A stretch of DNA of 35,256 nt. Origin: a virus. Each line of letters begins with the position of its first letter. Positions within the stretch are counted from its first letter, which is position 1. Shown here piece after piece: positions 16,741-23,551 of this stretch. Under the pieces are notes generated by a model. It ran no database searches. It saw only the letters and a list, made by a program, of their open reading frames with translations, and was not told the DNA's origin. The stretch lies in IMG/VR virus record IMGVR_UViG_3300040807_002059, positions 1-35,256 of that record; one strand, written 5' to 3'. The position numbers and the translations under genes are program-made.

Positions 16741-17501
16741 AATGAGATCCTCCAGCTGTGCGAATCTCTACCGCGATATTCATCTAATTCGCTTTCTGTC
16801 ATTTGGGCAATAACAGGGATCTTTTTGTATTGCACAGATCCTTTTCGCGTTACCTTGCTAACAGTTAAAGATCCAACCTTATCCTTATCGCCTTGCACCT
16901 GGCTTATTACGCGCTTCTTAACTTCTTCTAGCGCTTCTTTTGCTTCTTCAAAAGCTGTATGCACTTTTTTATATTCTTCTGCCAGTTCTTCATTGTATAT
17001 ACCAGCGGTTTCGGCTCTTTCTTTATACTGAGTGTAAAAAGCCTCTATTTTTTCAAAGTTTTCGTTTATCCAATCGGGATCATAAAAAACGTGATCTATC
17101 TCGCATTTTTTTGGCGTCCACTTAAAAAAATCGCACTCTTGGCGCTCGCTGATAAGCATTGCAAATTGACACTTGGTATACCAGTCGTCGCGGTTGTCCA
17201 TTGTGTCAAACGTGTCGCGCATGTAGGGAATGTGGATTAATACGCAAGAGTTAACGACATTGATATAAACAGATCCTTTAAATAATTCCGTTTCGACTTC
17301 TTTTTTATCTATTAAAAAGCCTGTTTTTTCTTCATATGCTTCAATCGCGTCGGGCGTGTTAAACTCGATATATTCATGGGCAATAGATGGCGCGAACGGT
17401 CTATCATAGACCATATCCAACAGCACATCGTTTGCCTTTTTGGTTTTGTGGTGGCCGCAAATAGTAGCCACGTCGGATAATCTTATTTTTTTGTACTTCA
17501 T
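16737..17501 (-). CDS. YqaJ/lambda-exonuclease-like protein, apparently without catalytic residues
   Basis: 254 residues. The C-terminal part (about 145-230: a long helical region, then the strand pair around VTRKGSVQYKKIP) and the N-terminal segment EYIEFNTPDAIEAYEEKTG match phage YqaJ exonucleases. The WYTKCQFAMLISERQECDFFKW segment (107-128) also fits. Where the family has SPDG and EIK, this protein has about GSVYINVV and VLIHIP (76-91): no acidic residue and no lysine. It is therefore likely a non-catalytic DNA-binding scaffold or regulator, possibly paired with the VRR-NUC nuclease. Just upstream lies an intrinsic terminator. It overlaps the helicase gene by 4 bases. Confidence 0.8.
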   Translation of the reverse strand: MKYKKIRLSDVATICGHHKTKKANDVLLDMVYDRPFAPSIAHEYIEFNTPDAIEAYEEKTGFLIDKKEVETELFKGSVYINVVNSCVLIHIPYMRDTFDTMDNRDDWYTKCQFAMLISERQECDFFKWTPKKCEIDHVFYDPDWINENFEKIEAFYTQYKERAETAGIYNEELAEEYKKVHTAFEEAKEALEEVKKRVISQVQGDKDKVGSLTVSKVTRKGSVQYKKIPVIAQMTESELDEYRGRDSHSWRISF

Positions 17502-17515
17502 TGTTGTTTTACCTT

Positions 17516-17540
17516 AAAAAAAATGGCGCATCCATGCGCC
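17516..17540 (-). terminator. Intrinsic terminator inside the recombination operon
   Basis: On the minus strand GGCGCA-TGGA-TGCGCC (17540-17525) forms a six-pair GC-rich stem with a four-base loop, followed by an A and eight T residues (17523-17516). It lies between the DUF669 gene and the YqaJ-like gene. It should reduce transcription of the nuclease/helicase part relative to the ATPase and ssDNA-binding part. Confidence 0.85.
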
Positions 17541-17553
17541 GAGAGAGAATTAA

Positions 17554-18042
17554 TTAAAAGCCTATATCGTCTAAGTCGTCTTTTTCTTCAACGGCTGGCG
17601 CTTGATGATTCTTGCCAGATGAAACGGCGCGAACCCAGTTGCCTTTTTTGCCGTCGTCAGATTCCCAAATATCGACCTTAATAAGCATAATTTTGTTTGT
17701 TAGTGCGGTTGCCAGGTCCATATCATCAAAAACAGCCTTTTTAGATTTCGCCAAAGCGCCACCGGCATTAGCGTCAATAGCTGCAAGCATTAACAAGGCT
17801 TTTTGTCGCTTCTTATCATCGTGGGATTTTGCGCGGATTTTCTGAAAAATCTTTCTGTTTTTGTACTCATCAGGCGCGAGCACTTGCCAAGTGATTGATA
17901 TATATTCGTCGCCGTCATATTCAGCCCATTCAGCGCCTTCAATGGTGACTTTTAAAGTTGTGTTCGACGGGATCGGCTCAATCGCCGGATTGCTGTCAAA
18001 TTCGCCGTTTTTTACTTGATTTAAATCTAATTCACTAAACAT
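17554..18042 (-). CDS. DUF669-family ssDNA-binding-like protein
   Basis: 162 residues. Matches the DUF669 pattern: an N-terminal beta barrel start around IEPIPSNTTLKVTIEGAEWAEYDGDEYISITWQV, a central KIFQKIR strand, and an acidic tail ending EEKDDLDDIGF. That tail resembles the C-terminal tip of bacterial SSB, which recruits partner proteins. The role is protection of ssDNA and loading of partners during recombination or replication. It follows the Sak4-like ATPase by three bases, and the two lie upstream of the terminator, so they should be expressed most strongly. Confidence 0.8.
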   Translation of the reverse strand: MFSELDLNQVKNGEFDSNPAIEPIPSNTTLKVTIEGAEWAEYDGDEYISITWQVLAPDEYKNRKIFQKIRAKSHDDKKRQKALLMLAAIDANAGGALAKSKKAVFDDMDLATALTNKIMLIKVDIWESDDGKKGNWVRAVSSGKNHQAPAVEEKDDLDDIGF

Positions 18043-18045
18043 GCT

Positions 18046-18792
18046 TTATTTTCCTAGGATGGTTTTTAATGGGTTGATACCTTTTTCGACCGGTAAATCT
18101 TCTTCTATACCAAATCGGTTTTTTGATACGTTTGACGCGCTCGCATAAGTCACTAAGACGCGCGAGCCGTCACTAATGGCCTTTTTTCTTTCGCCGTCGC
18201 CTTTGGTGTAAGTTTGCAACTTTAAAAACCCCACCAGGTCGGATTCATCGACATAGGGGGCCATAGACTTTTTACCCAAGCGCAAGCAGTAGCGCGTATA
18301 GGGATCCTGGTCCGGTAATTCAATGGTTTCGGTGTCAGCATGTGCTAAAAATACAACGTGCATACCTTTGGCAACTAATCGACCGCACATAATACGAACC
18401 TTTTGGTGCATTGCAGACACAGCAGAAAGGCCCGCGCCATACCCGCCTAAAGCCTGATTTATAGAGCGCGGTTTTTTAACGTCGCTATCTATTACATGCT
18501 GTATAAAAAGTCGCTCTAACGCCGTTACAGAATCAATAACAACCGTTTTATAGTTGTGTTGCTCATCTGTTAGCGCCTTTAGTTGTTGGCGTATATCGTC
18601 GGCCTTTTCAATCACTGGAAAAGCGTCCGGCATTAGCTCTTTCGGTATGCCCTGCAAGCCATCCTCTACACGAATGAAAATAGGTTTAGGGAATGTTGCG
18701 GCCAAGGTTGTTTTGCCCATTCCAGAGTCACCACAAATGGTGCTTATAACAGGCCTGGCAGTTGGTTTGCTTACTTGTGCGAGTATAGACAT
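18046..18792 (-). CDS. Sak4-like RecA-fold ATPase (AAA_24)
   Basis: 248 residues from ATG 18792, chosen because AAGGAGG lies just upstream; a longer frame begins at 18858 but without that support. Walker A is GDSGMGKTT (21-29), and TVVIDS with Asp87 is the Walker B. A later HVVFLAHADTE strand fits the single-strand annealing and strand-exchange ATPases of the Sak4/AAA_24 group, which are short RecA-like proteins of phages. It is the first gene of the leftward early operon. With DUF669, a YqaJ-like protein, a helicase and a VRR-NUC nuclease it forms a complete recombination set. It does not contain a full RecA length. Confidence 0.85.
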   Translation of the reverse strand: MSILAQVSKPTARPVISTICGDSGMGKTTLAATFPKPIFIRVEDGLQGIPKELMPDAFPVIEKADDIRQQLKALTDEQHNYKTVVIDSVTALERLFIQHVIDSDVKKPRSINQALGGYGAGLSAVSAMHQKVRIMCGRLVAKGMHVVFLAHADTETIELPDQDPYTRYCLRLGKKSMAPYVDESDLVGFLKLQTYTKGDGERKKAISDGSRVLVTYASASNVSKNRFGIEEDLPVEKGINPLKTILGK

Positions 18793-18820
18793 AGTTTTGC
18801 CTCCTTCTTTTCTCTTCACG

Positions 18821-18849
18821 TTGATTAATTTAGACGACCGAATTATACT
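18821..18849 (+). promoter_or_regulatory. Rightward early promoter
   Basis: TTGATT (18821-18826), a 17-base spacer and TATACT (18844-18849). Four and five of six bases match the sigma70 consensus. Transcription would start near 18856, upstream of the Cro-like gene. It overlaps the leftward promoter on the other strand. Confidence 0.65.
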
Positions 18850-18855
18850 TGTCAA
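18827..18855 (-). promoter_or_regulatory. Leftward early promoter
   Basis: On the minus strand TTGACA (18855-18850), a 17-base spacer, then TAAATT (18832-18827). The -35 box is a perfect consensus. It would transcribe the Sak4-like ATPase and the recombination operon. The shared bases with the opposing promoter imply mutual exclusion or coordinated repression. Confidence 0.7.
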
Positions 18856-18864
18856 CATTGAATT

Positions 18865-18877
18865 GTTAAATTTTAAC
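18865..18877. promoter_or_regulatory. Candidate operator palindrome at the early switch
   Basis: GTTAAA-T-TTTAAC, a perfect inverted repeat around one base. It lies just upstream of the Cro-like gene and downstream of the presumed rightward start site, so a bound repressor could block it. It is also near the -35 of the leftward promoter. Binding of the Cro-like protein is inferred. Confidence 0.45.
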
Positions 18878-18895
18878 TATTAGGAGGTTTAACCA

Positions 18896-19072
18896 GTGCT
18901 AACACTAGACCAGATAAGGAAAAGAGCGGAAAGTATGAATTTGTATAAGTTGGCAGAAAAAGCGGGCGTGCATCCCAACGCGCTATATAGTTTAATTAAC
19001 GGGAAATCCGATCCGAAATATTCGACAGTTAAGAAGGTTAGCGACTACTTAGAGAACTTAAATAATAAATAA
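18896..19072 (+). CDS. Cro-like helix-turn-helix regulator
   Basis: 58 residues from GTG 18896, with AGGAGG at 18882-18887, an ideal ribosome site. The sequence has the XRE/Cro fold pattern: a first helix (LDQIRKRAESM), then the helix-turn-helix KLAEKAGVHPNALYSLINGKS and a third helix (YSTVKKVSDYLENL). It is the first gene of the rightward operon at the divergent switch and probably binds the palindrome or promoters beside it. No large CI-type repressor with a cleavage domain is present, so it may be an early timing switch rather than a lysogeny repressor. Confidence 0.85.
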   Translation: MLTLDQIRKRAESMNLYKLAEKAGVHPNALYSLINGKSDPKYSTVKKVSDYLENLNNK

Positions 19073-19174
19073 ATTAACAAAAAAATATTTATTATTTTTA
19101 TATTGACCGCCTCAAATTTGCTGATTAGTCTTTTATGCGACGACATAAACACCAACAACAAAACGAGGCAATCA

Positions 19175-21400
19175 ATGCTTGATTATAAACAATATTTAGT
19201 TGCAGGTTTTAGGTTTTTTGGCATACATGGAGTAACAAACGGCGTTTGCGACTGTATGCGAGAAGATTGCGAAGCCCAATACAAACATCCGCGCATGAAC
19301 TCCTGGCAATACACGCCCTATAGATGGAGCGATGAACAGCTAGAAGTAATGGAAATGACCGGTCAATTTGATACTGGTATCGGTGTCCTAGTAGACGACC
19401 ATTTGATCATAGACATAGACCCAAGAAACGGAGGTTTAATGGGCTATGATGAGCTTTGTCACGATACGGGGCTAGATTTTGAGGAATTATCCGGCTTTGT
19501 GGTCAGAACCGGCGGCGACGGTTTACATATCTATTTTAAGCGCGAAAAAGGCCAAGCGCTTGTTTCACATCTAAAGCAATACCAGGGCATTGATTTTAAA
19601 TCTAGCGGCTTTGTAGTTGGCGCAGGTTCAAAGCATAAAAGCGGCAACAAATACGAAGTTATAAAAGGCACTCCATCCGATATTGGCGACCCGCCACAAG
19701 AGTTGATAGACCTGCTTAAAAAGCCTGAAATGGTACGCGCAGAGTATAAAGGGCAGCATATTGATCTAGATAGTCAGGCTATTATTGAGATGCTTAACCA
19801 TGTAGATCCCAATTGCGGGTATGACGAGTGGATCAAAGTTGGAATGGCTATCCACCATGGGACCAACGGCACAGGTTTTGAGCTTTGGGACGAGTGGAGC
19901 GCAAAAGGCGAAACATACCCAGGTTCAAAAAAATTAGATTTTCATTGGCACAGCTTTGGCAAGTCTGCAAATCCTGTGACTATTGGAACGCTTATCCACA
20001 TGGCAACAGAGGCCGGTTATATTGAGTCCGTTACTTTTGAAAGTGATATTAATATTGAACCATTAAAAGTAAACGAGTCTAGCGAGGTTGATTTATTGCG
20101 CCCACCTGGTTTCGTTGGCGATGTTGCCGCATGGATACGGGATCAATGCAGATTTCCACGGGAACACCTAGCAGTTGCGGCGGCTTTGTCTGCGATCGGT
20201 AATATTGCCGCGCTTGGTTATGTTGATAAAACCTATGGAGCCACCACCAACCAATTTATATTTTGTGTGGCTGGCTCTGCAACAGGAAAGGAAGCTATAC
20301 AGCAAGCACAAGGCGCAATCCATAGAGCCGTAGATATGGCCAAGTGTACACATGGTGACATTAAATCTGATGTAGAGATAGGGCGAAACCTAATCGAGCA
20401 TCAAGCGGCCTTTTATACTATTGACGAGCTGGGGTTGATCCTGGGCAAGATAGCAAACGCAGGGAAAAGCGGAGCAACATATTTAGAAGGCGTTATTGCC
20501 TCCTTAATGTCGATATATTCAAAAGCCAACGGCGTGTTACAGGTTAAAGGTGACGTAAAAAGGGAGCTTAGAAGGGAGATAGAAGCAAAAATAAATAGCC
20601 TGTTAGACAGCGGCGAAAATGACGACAAGTTAGGCGAGCTTGAAAAAAGGTTAAACGATGCTGAGATGGGTATTGTTAAGCCGTTTTTATCTCTCATTGG
20701 TTACACCACGCCCATTACCTTTGACGCCTTAGTAACTAGGGAGATGGCAACCAATGGTTTTTTTGGGCGCTCTTTGATAATCCACGAAAAAGAAACCAAC
20801 CCAAAACCAAACGAGAATTTTAACGAGCATGATATACCTTTCGGTATGGCTGCAACGCTTAACGCGATAGCCTGGCGCGGCAATGCAGACCAACACCGCG
20901 ACCGCATAGAGGAATATGCAGAAAGAACAGAAATAAAGACCACCGACGAGGCCAAGTCAATGCTCGCTGATATAGCACAGTATTACTGGAAGGAAGCAGA
21001 GAAAGCCAAGTTGGACACATTAGAGGCAATACCTAGACGATGCTTTGAGATGGTTTTAAAAGTATCCATGATATTAGCCATCCCAACAGGGATAAGGACA
21101 GAAGAACACGTAAACTGGGCCAATGCTTTTGTCAAAAGAGACATGGAGAATAAATTGAACCTGGTTGCGGGCAACATTGCCGAAGAACTAAAAAGGCACG
21201 ATGAAGCTATCGCCAGGAAAGTTTTGGGTATGCTTGATAAAGAAATACCATTAACTACCGGCGTTATTTGCAATAGATGCTCTAAATACAAAAAAGACGA
21301 CGTTGTATCAATATTGGAAGCACTAAAAACAAAAAACCTTATCCGTTCAAAAGAAAACACTAGCGGCAGAAAAAAAACAACCAACTGGTACTTGTCTTAA
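19175..21400 (+). CDS. Primase-helicase (Prim-Pol domain plus DUF3987-like helicase)
   Basis: 741 residues from ATG 19175, preceded by GAGG six bases upstream; the frame extends to 19103 but lacks a ribosome site. N-terminal part: a Cys-rich start (CDCMREDC), then the archaeo-eukaryotic primase-polymerase domain with Asp80-x-Asp82 in IIDIDP and a TGGDGLHIYF motif (112-121, with His118). Next a PriCT-type linker (about 210-290), then an ATPase with AGSATGKE (about 364-373), where the usual Ser/Thr after GK is Glu, as in DUF3987 proteins, and FYTIDELG as Walker B. The C-terminal 75 residues look like a winged helix. It would prime and unwind DNA at the adjoining origin-like repeat. Confidence 0.88.
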   Translation: MLDYKQYLVAGFRFFGIHGVTNGVCDCMREDCEAQYKHPRMNSWQYTPYRWSDEQLEVMEMTGQFDTGIGVLVDDHLIIDIDPRNGGLMGYDELCHDTGLDFEELSGFVVRTGGDGLHIYFKREKGQALVSHLKQYQGIDFKSSGFVVGAGSKHKSGNKYEVIKGTPSDIGDPPQELIDLLKKPEMVRAEYKGQHIDLDSQAIIEMLNHVDPNCGYDEWIKVGMAIHHGTNGTGFELWDEWSAKGETYPGSKKLDFHWHSFGKSANPVTIGTLIHMATEAGYIESVTFESDINIEPLKVNESSEVDLLRPPGFVGDVAAWIRDQCRFPREHLAVAAALSAIGNIAALGYVDKTYGATTNQFIFCVAGSATGKEAIQQAQGAIHRAVDMAKCTHGDIKSDVEIGRNLIEHQAAFYTIDELGLILGKIANAGKSGATYLEGVIASLMSIYSKANGVLQVKGDVKRELRREIEAKINSLLDSGENDDKLGELEKRLNDAEMGIVKPFLSLIGYTTPITFDALVTREMATNGFFGRSLIIHEKETNPKPNENFNEHDIPFGMAATLNAIAWRGNADQHRDRIEEYAERTEIKTTDEAKSMLADIAQYYWKEAEKAKLDTLEAIPRRCFEMVLKVSMILAIPTGIRTEEHVNWANAFVKRDMENKLNLVAGNIAEELKRHDEAIARKVLGMLDKEIPLTTGVICNRCSKYKKDDVVSILEALKTKNLIRSKENTSGRKKTTNWYLS

Positions 21401-21409
21401 TCAATATAT

Positions 21410-21440
21410 AGCGCTATCGTTATCTATGCGGTAGCGCTTT
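21410..21440 (+). terminator. Candidate terminator after the primase-helicase gene
   Basis: AGCGCTA (21410-21416) pairs with TAGCGCT (21432-21438), with a further C-G pair possible after one mismatch, and is followed by TTT. The T run is short, so termination may be partial. It separates the primase gene from the origin-like region. Confidence 0.5.
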
Positions 21441-21454
21441 CCTTTGACCTCCCT

Positions 21455-21785
21455 GGTCATAAATATTAAAAATATTTAAAAATATTTTTAAAAATAATCG
21501 CTACAGGCCGCATAAAACCTGATAAATACATAAATATCATAAATATTGACCCTTTTACTCTCAGAGACAAAAAAGCAATATTTTGGTATCTATTGTCCGA
21601 CCTCTCATCTATAAAGATAGGGAGAGGTGAGGTCGTATCTAAAGATAGTAGATCCCCACTATTTAAAGATTTCCCCCAAGCTAAAAAGACGCAATATTTA
21701 TGATATTTTTGTATTTATCAGTATTCATGCGGGTTACAGCGATTATTTTTAATATTATTTTTAAATATTTTTAATATTTATGATC
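21455..21785. repeat. Large inverted repeat, candidate replication origin
   Basis: The arms are 21455-21548 and 21692-21785, each 94 bp, 83 of 94 bases identical when one is reverse-complemented (11 mismatches, no gaps), around a 143-bp centre. The arms are AT-rich with repeated ATAAATATT and AAATATTTAAAAATA motifs that suit strand opening. The centre contains a long hairpin (21600-21628) and several AAAGAT motifs. The region has no gene, sits between the primase-helicase and the next operon, and has the makings of an origin. A mobile element or a regulatory cruciform is an alternative. Confidence 0.75.
21600..21628. other. Central hairpin of the origin-like region
   Basis: ACCTCTC at 21600-21606 pairs with GAGAGGT at 21622-21628; within it CTAT (21609-21612) pairs with ATAG (21617-21620) around AAAG, leaving a small internal bulge. 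CTATAAAGATAG is followed by related copies (TCTAAAGATAG and TTTAAAGAT) over the next 45 bases. A priming or protein-binding hairpin is plausible. Confidence 0.6.
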
Positions 21786-21844
21786 TATTTATAATAGCGG
21801 CCAGACCTCCTACCTTTATTGCATCGGCAACCGTCAACCAATAG

Positions 21845-21900
21845 TTTACATTTGAATACACAAATAATGTGTAAAAATGCTTTACATCATACAAATAATG
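21845..21900 (+). promoter_or_regulatory. Direct repeats overlapping the downstream promoter
   Basis: TTTACAT occurs at 21845-21851 and 21881-21887, and ACAAATAATG at 21860-21869 and 21891-21900. The second copies overlap the -35 element and spacer of the promoter at 21881-21908. They may be operator or iteron-like sites for a phage regulator. Confidence 0.45.
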
Positions 21901-21908
21901 CATATAAT
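21881..21908 (+). promoter_or_regulatory. Sigma70-type promoter for the second rightward operon
   Basis: TTTACA (21881-21886), a 16-base spacer and TATAAT (21903-21908). Five of six and six of six bases match consensus, and the predicted start falls about 28 bases upstream of the ATG at 21945. It would drive the small-gene operon 21945-25432. Confidence 0.7.
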
Positions 21909-21944
21909 TATATTTAACAGCAACAAACAATAGGACGACATAAC

Positions 21945-22106
21945 ATGAAAGACTTCACTGCACAGCAACTAAAAGACGCAATAATCAACCTATACCCAAA
22001 GAAAGACGCTGCAAGCTGCGCCGCGTATAGATTAGCGTTTGATTTACTAGAGCAAAAGATTGGTGGCGACAAGTTGGATCAATTCTGCGACGCATACGGC
22101 ATTTAG
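21945..22106 (+). CDS. Small hypothetical early protein
   Basis: 53 residues, ATG 21945 with TAGGA about nine bases upstream. A helical, Ala/Lys/Asp-rich protein with two cysteines; no family recognised. It is the first gene after a strong promoter, a place where phages often encode small host-takeover proteins. That role is inferred from position only. Confidence 0.65.
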   Translation: MKDFTAQQLKDAIINLYPKKDAASCAAYRLAFDLLEQKIGGDKLDQFCDAYGI

Positions 22107-22122
22107 ACGGAGGCTTAAACTA

Positions 22123-22299
22123 ATGAAATTCAAACTAAAAGAAATAGCCGAAAATTACGGCATACACATCAATACAGTTAGAAACTGGAAATTAAATAGA
22201 CCGGCGGTTTATGAGGCTTTAGTGCTTGGCATGAAGCGCAAAAGGTTTTGCGTGGATTGTGGGGTGCTGACAGTGGAGGATCATAAAAATGCCGGGTAA
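22123..22299 (+). CDS. Small helix-turn-helix DNA-binding protein
   Basis: 58 residues from ATG 22123, preceded by GGAGG nine bases upstream; an upstream GTG in the same frame is not needed. Residues 4-24 (LKEIAENYGIHINTVRNW) form a clear homeodomain-like helix-turn-helix, and a CVDC pair lies at about 44-47. A regulator of the small-gene operon is likely. It overlaps the next gene by 11 bases. Confidence 0.7.
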   Translation: MKFKLKEIAENYGIHINTVRNWKLNRPAVYEALVLGMKRKRFCVDCGVLTVEDHKNAG

Positions 22300-22549
22300 A
22301 TGCTGGGGTTGCGGCGGTTTCACGCCGTACAAAGACGTTAATTTTTGCAATGCCTGTATGGGGCAGCGGGTCGAACTGTCCAAAGAGGACAAAAACACAT
22401 TGGCGGCGGTTAGGCTCTCAAATGCTAGGGCTTTGATTGATATGACTTTAAATACGGTGGGTGACGCAGTGGACTTTGAAACAGTCAACGAAATAGTTGA
22501 TTTGGCAAACCAGGCACTTAACTTTGTGGAGGTTCCGAAAGATGAATAA
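22289..22549 (+). CDS. Small zinc-finger protein
   Basis: 86 residues. The N-terminus has CWGC (5-8) and CNAC (20-23), a compact two-CxxC zinc knuckle, followed by a predicted helical, acidic region. No known family. It overlaps the genes on both sides, so it belongs to the same polycistronic unit. It may bind nucleic acid or a host protein. Confidence 0.65.
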   Translation: MPGKCWGCGGFTPYKDVNFCNACMGQRVELSKEDKNTLAAVRLSNARALIDMTLNTVGDAVDFETVNEIVDLANQALNFVEVPKDE

Positions 22550-22661
22550 GCACGATTGGTTAGGCGTGGCGGCTTTTGTGGTCATTATCGTTTTAGGTGG
22601 AGCTGTTCTTGATGATGACATCGAGCAACAGTGCAAAGTTGGTTTGGCGAGGTGTGAATAA
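22542..22661 (+). CDS. Small single-span membrane peptide
   Basis: 39 residues, ATG 22542 overlapping the upstream gene's end; the stop overlaps the methyltransferase start (TAATG). Residues 7-23 are hydrophobic (VAAFVVIIVLGGAVL), followed by an acidic and cysteine-containing tail. It might be an inner membrane peptide. Function unknown. Confidence 0.6.
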   Translation: MNKHDWLGVAAFVVIIVLGGAVLDDDIEQQCKVGLARCE

Positions 22662-23551
22662 TGAATGTATTAAGTCTTTTTGACGGTATGTCATGCGGTC
22701 AGATTGCACTGGATCGTGCAGGTATTAAGGTTGGCAAATACTATGCTAGTGAGTTGGATAAATACGCTATTACTGTTACTCAGGCGAATTACCCGGATAC
22801 TGTTCAGCTTGGCGATGTTACAGGTTGGCGCGAATGGGATATAGATTGGTCTAGTATTGACTTATTAATCGGTGGAAGCCCTTGCCAGGGTTTTAGCTTT
22901 GCTGGTAAACAGTTGGCTTTTGATGATCCACGTTCAAGGTTGTTTTTTACTTATGTGGATATTTTAAACCACATTAAATCGGTTAATCCTGACGTTAAGT
23001 TTTTGCTCGAAAACGTAAAAATGAAAAAGGAATACTTACAGGTCATTAGCAGCCAATTAGGTGTTGAGCCTGTTTGCATTAATAGTGCATTGGTTAGCGC
23101 ACAAAACCGAGTTAGGTATTACTGGGCTAATTGGGGCTTTGAACAGCCGGAGGATAAAGGTGTTTTACTCGCTGACATCATTGAAAATGGCGTGGCTGAT
23201 AGAGACAAATCTTTTTGTATAGATGCGAACTATTACAAAGGCGGCAATTTAAAAAGCTATTTTGAGAAAAATCGACGCCAGCTTGTATTTGACAAGTTAT
23301 GCGAAAATTTAAGGCATAAGTCCAAGACGGTAAGAAGTGGCGGCCGGGGCAGCTATGAGCGCCACGAATGGGACAGTGTCTGTACTTGCCATTGCAGAAA
23401 GCTAACCCCCATAGAGTGCGAACGCCTACAAACAGTTCCAGACGACTACACGGCAGCGGTTAGCAACACACAACGATATAAAATGCTTGGCAACGGTTGG
23501 ACGGTTGACGTTATAGCGCATATTTTTAGAAGTGTAACGGGTGATTTATGA
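22661..23551 (+). CDS. DNA cytosine-5 methyltransferase
   Basis: 296 residues. Motif I is SLFDGMSCG (5-13), motif IV GGSPCQGFS (71-79) with nucleophile Cys75, motif VI LENV (116-119), motif VIII QNRVR (148-152), then a target recognition region of about 100 residues and motif X LGNGWTVDVIAHI near the end. All are intact. It methylates carbon 5 of cytosine in a sequence I cannot predict. No restriction endonuclease is next to it, so it is an orphan enzyme that probably protects phage DNA from host restriction. It is coupled to a membrane peptide gene upstream and overlaps the next start. Confidence 0.93.
   Translation: MNVLSLFDGMSCGQIALDRAGIKVGKYYASELDKYAITVTQANYPDTVQLGDVTGWREWDIDWSSIDLLIGGSPCQGFSFAGKQLAFDDPRSRLFFTYVDILNHIKSVNPDVKFLLENVKMKKEYLQVISSQLGVEPVCINSALVSAQNRVRYYWANWGFEQPEDKGVLLADIIENGVADRDKSFCIDANYYKGGNLKSYFEKNRRQLVFDKLCENLRHKSKTVRSGGRGSYERHEWDSVCTCHCRKLTPIECERLQTVPDDYTAAVSNTQRYKMLGNGWTVDVIAHIFRSVTGDL

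Noticed and set aside
18793-18858. Longer N-terminus for the Sak4-like ATPase
   Set aside because: The extension crosses the early promoters, while ATG 18792 has AAGGAGG directly upstream.
19103-19174. Longer N-terminus for the primase-helicase
   Set aside because: No ribosome site near 19103; the ATG at 19175 has GAGG six bases upstream and the domain starts there.
22060-22122. Upstream GTG start for the helix-turn-helix gene
   Set aside because: It overlaps the preceding gene by 47 bases and has no ribosome site, while ATG 22123 follows GGAGG.
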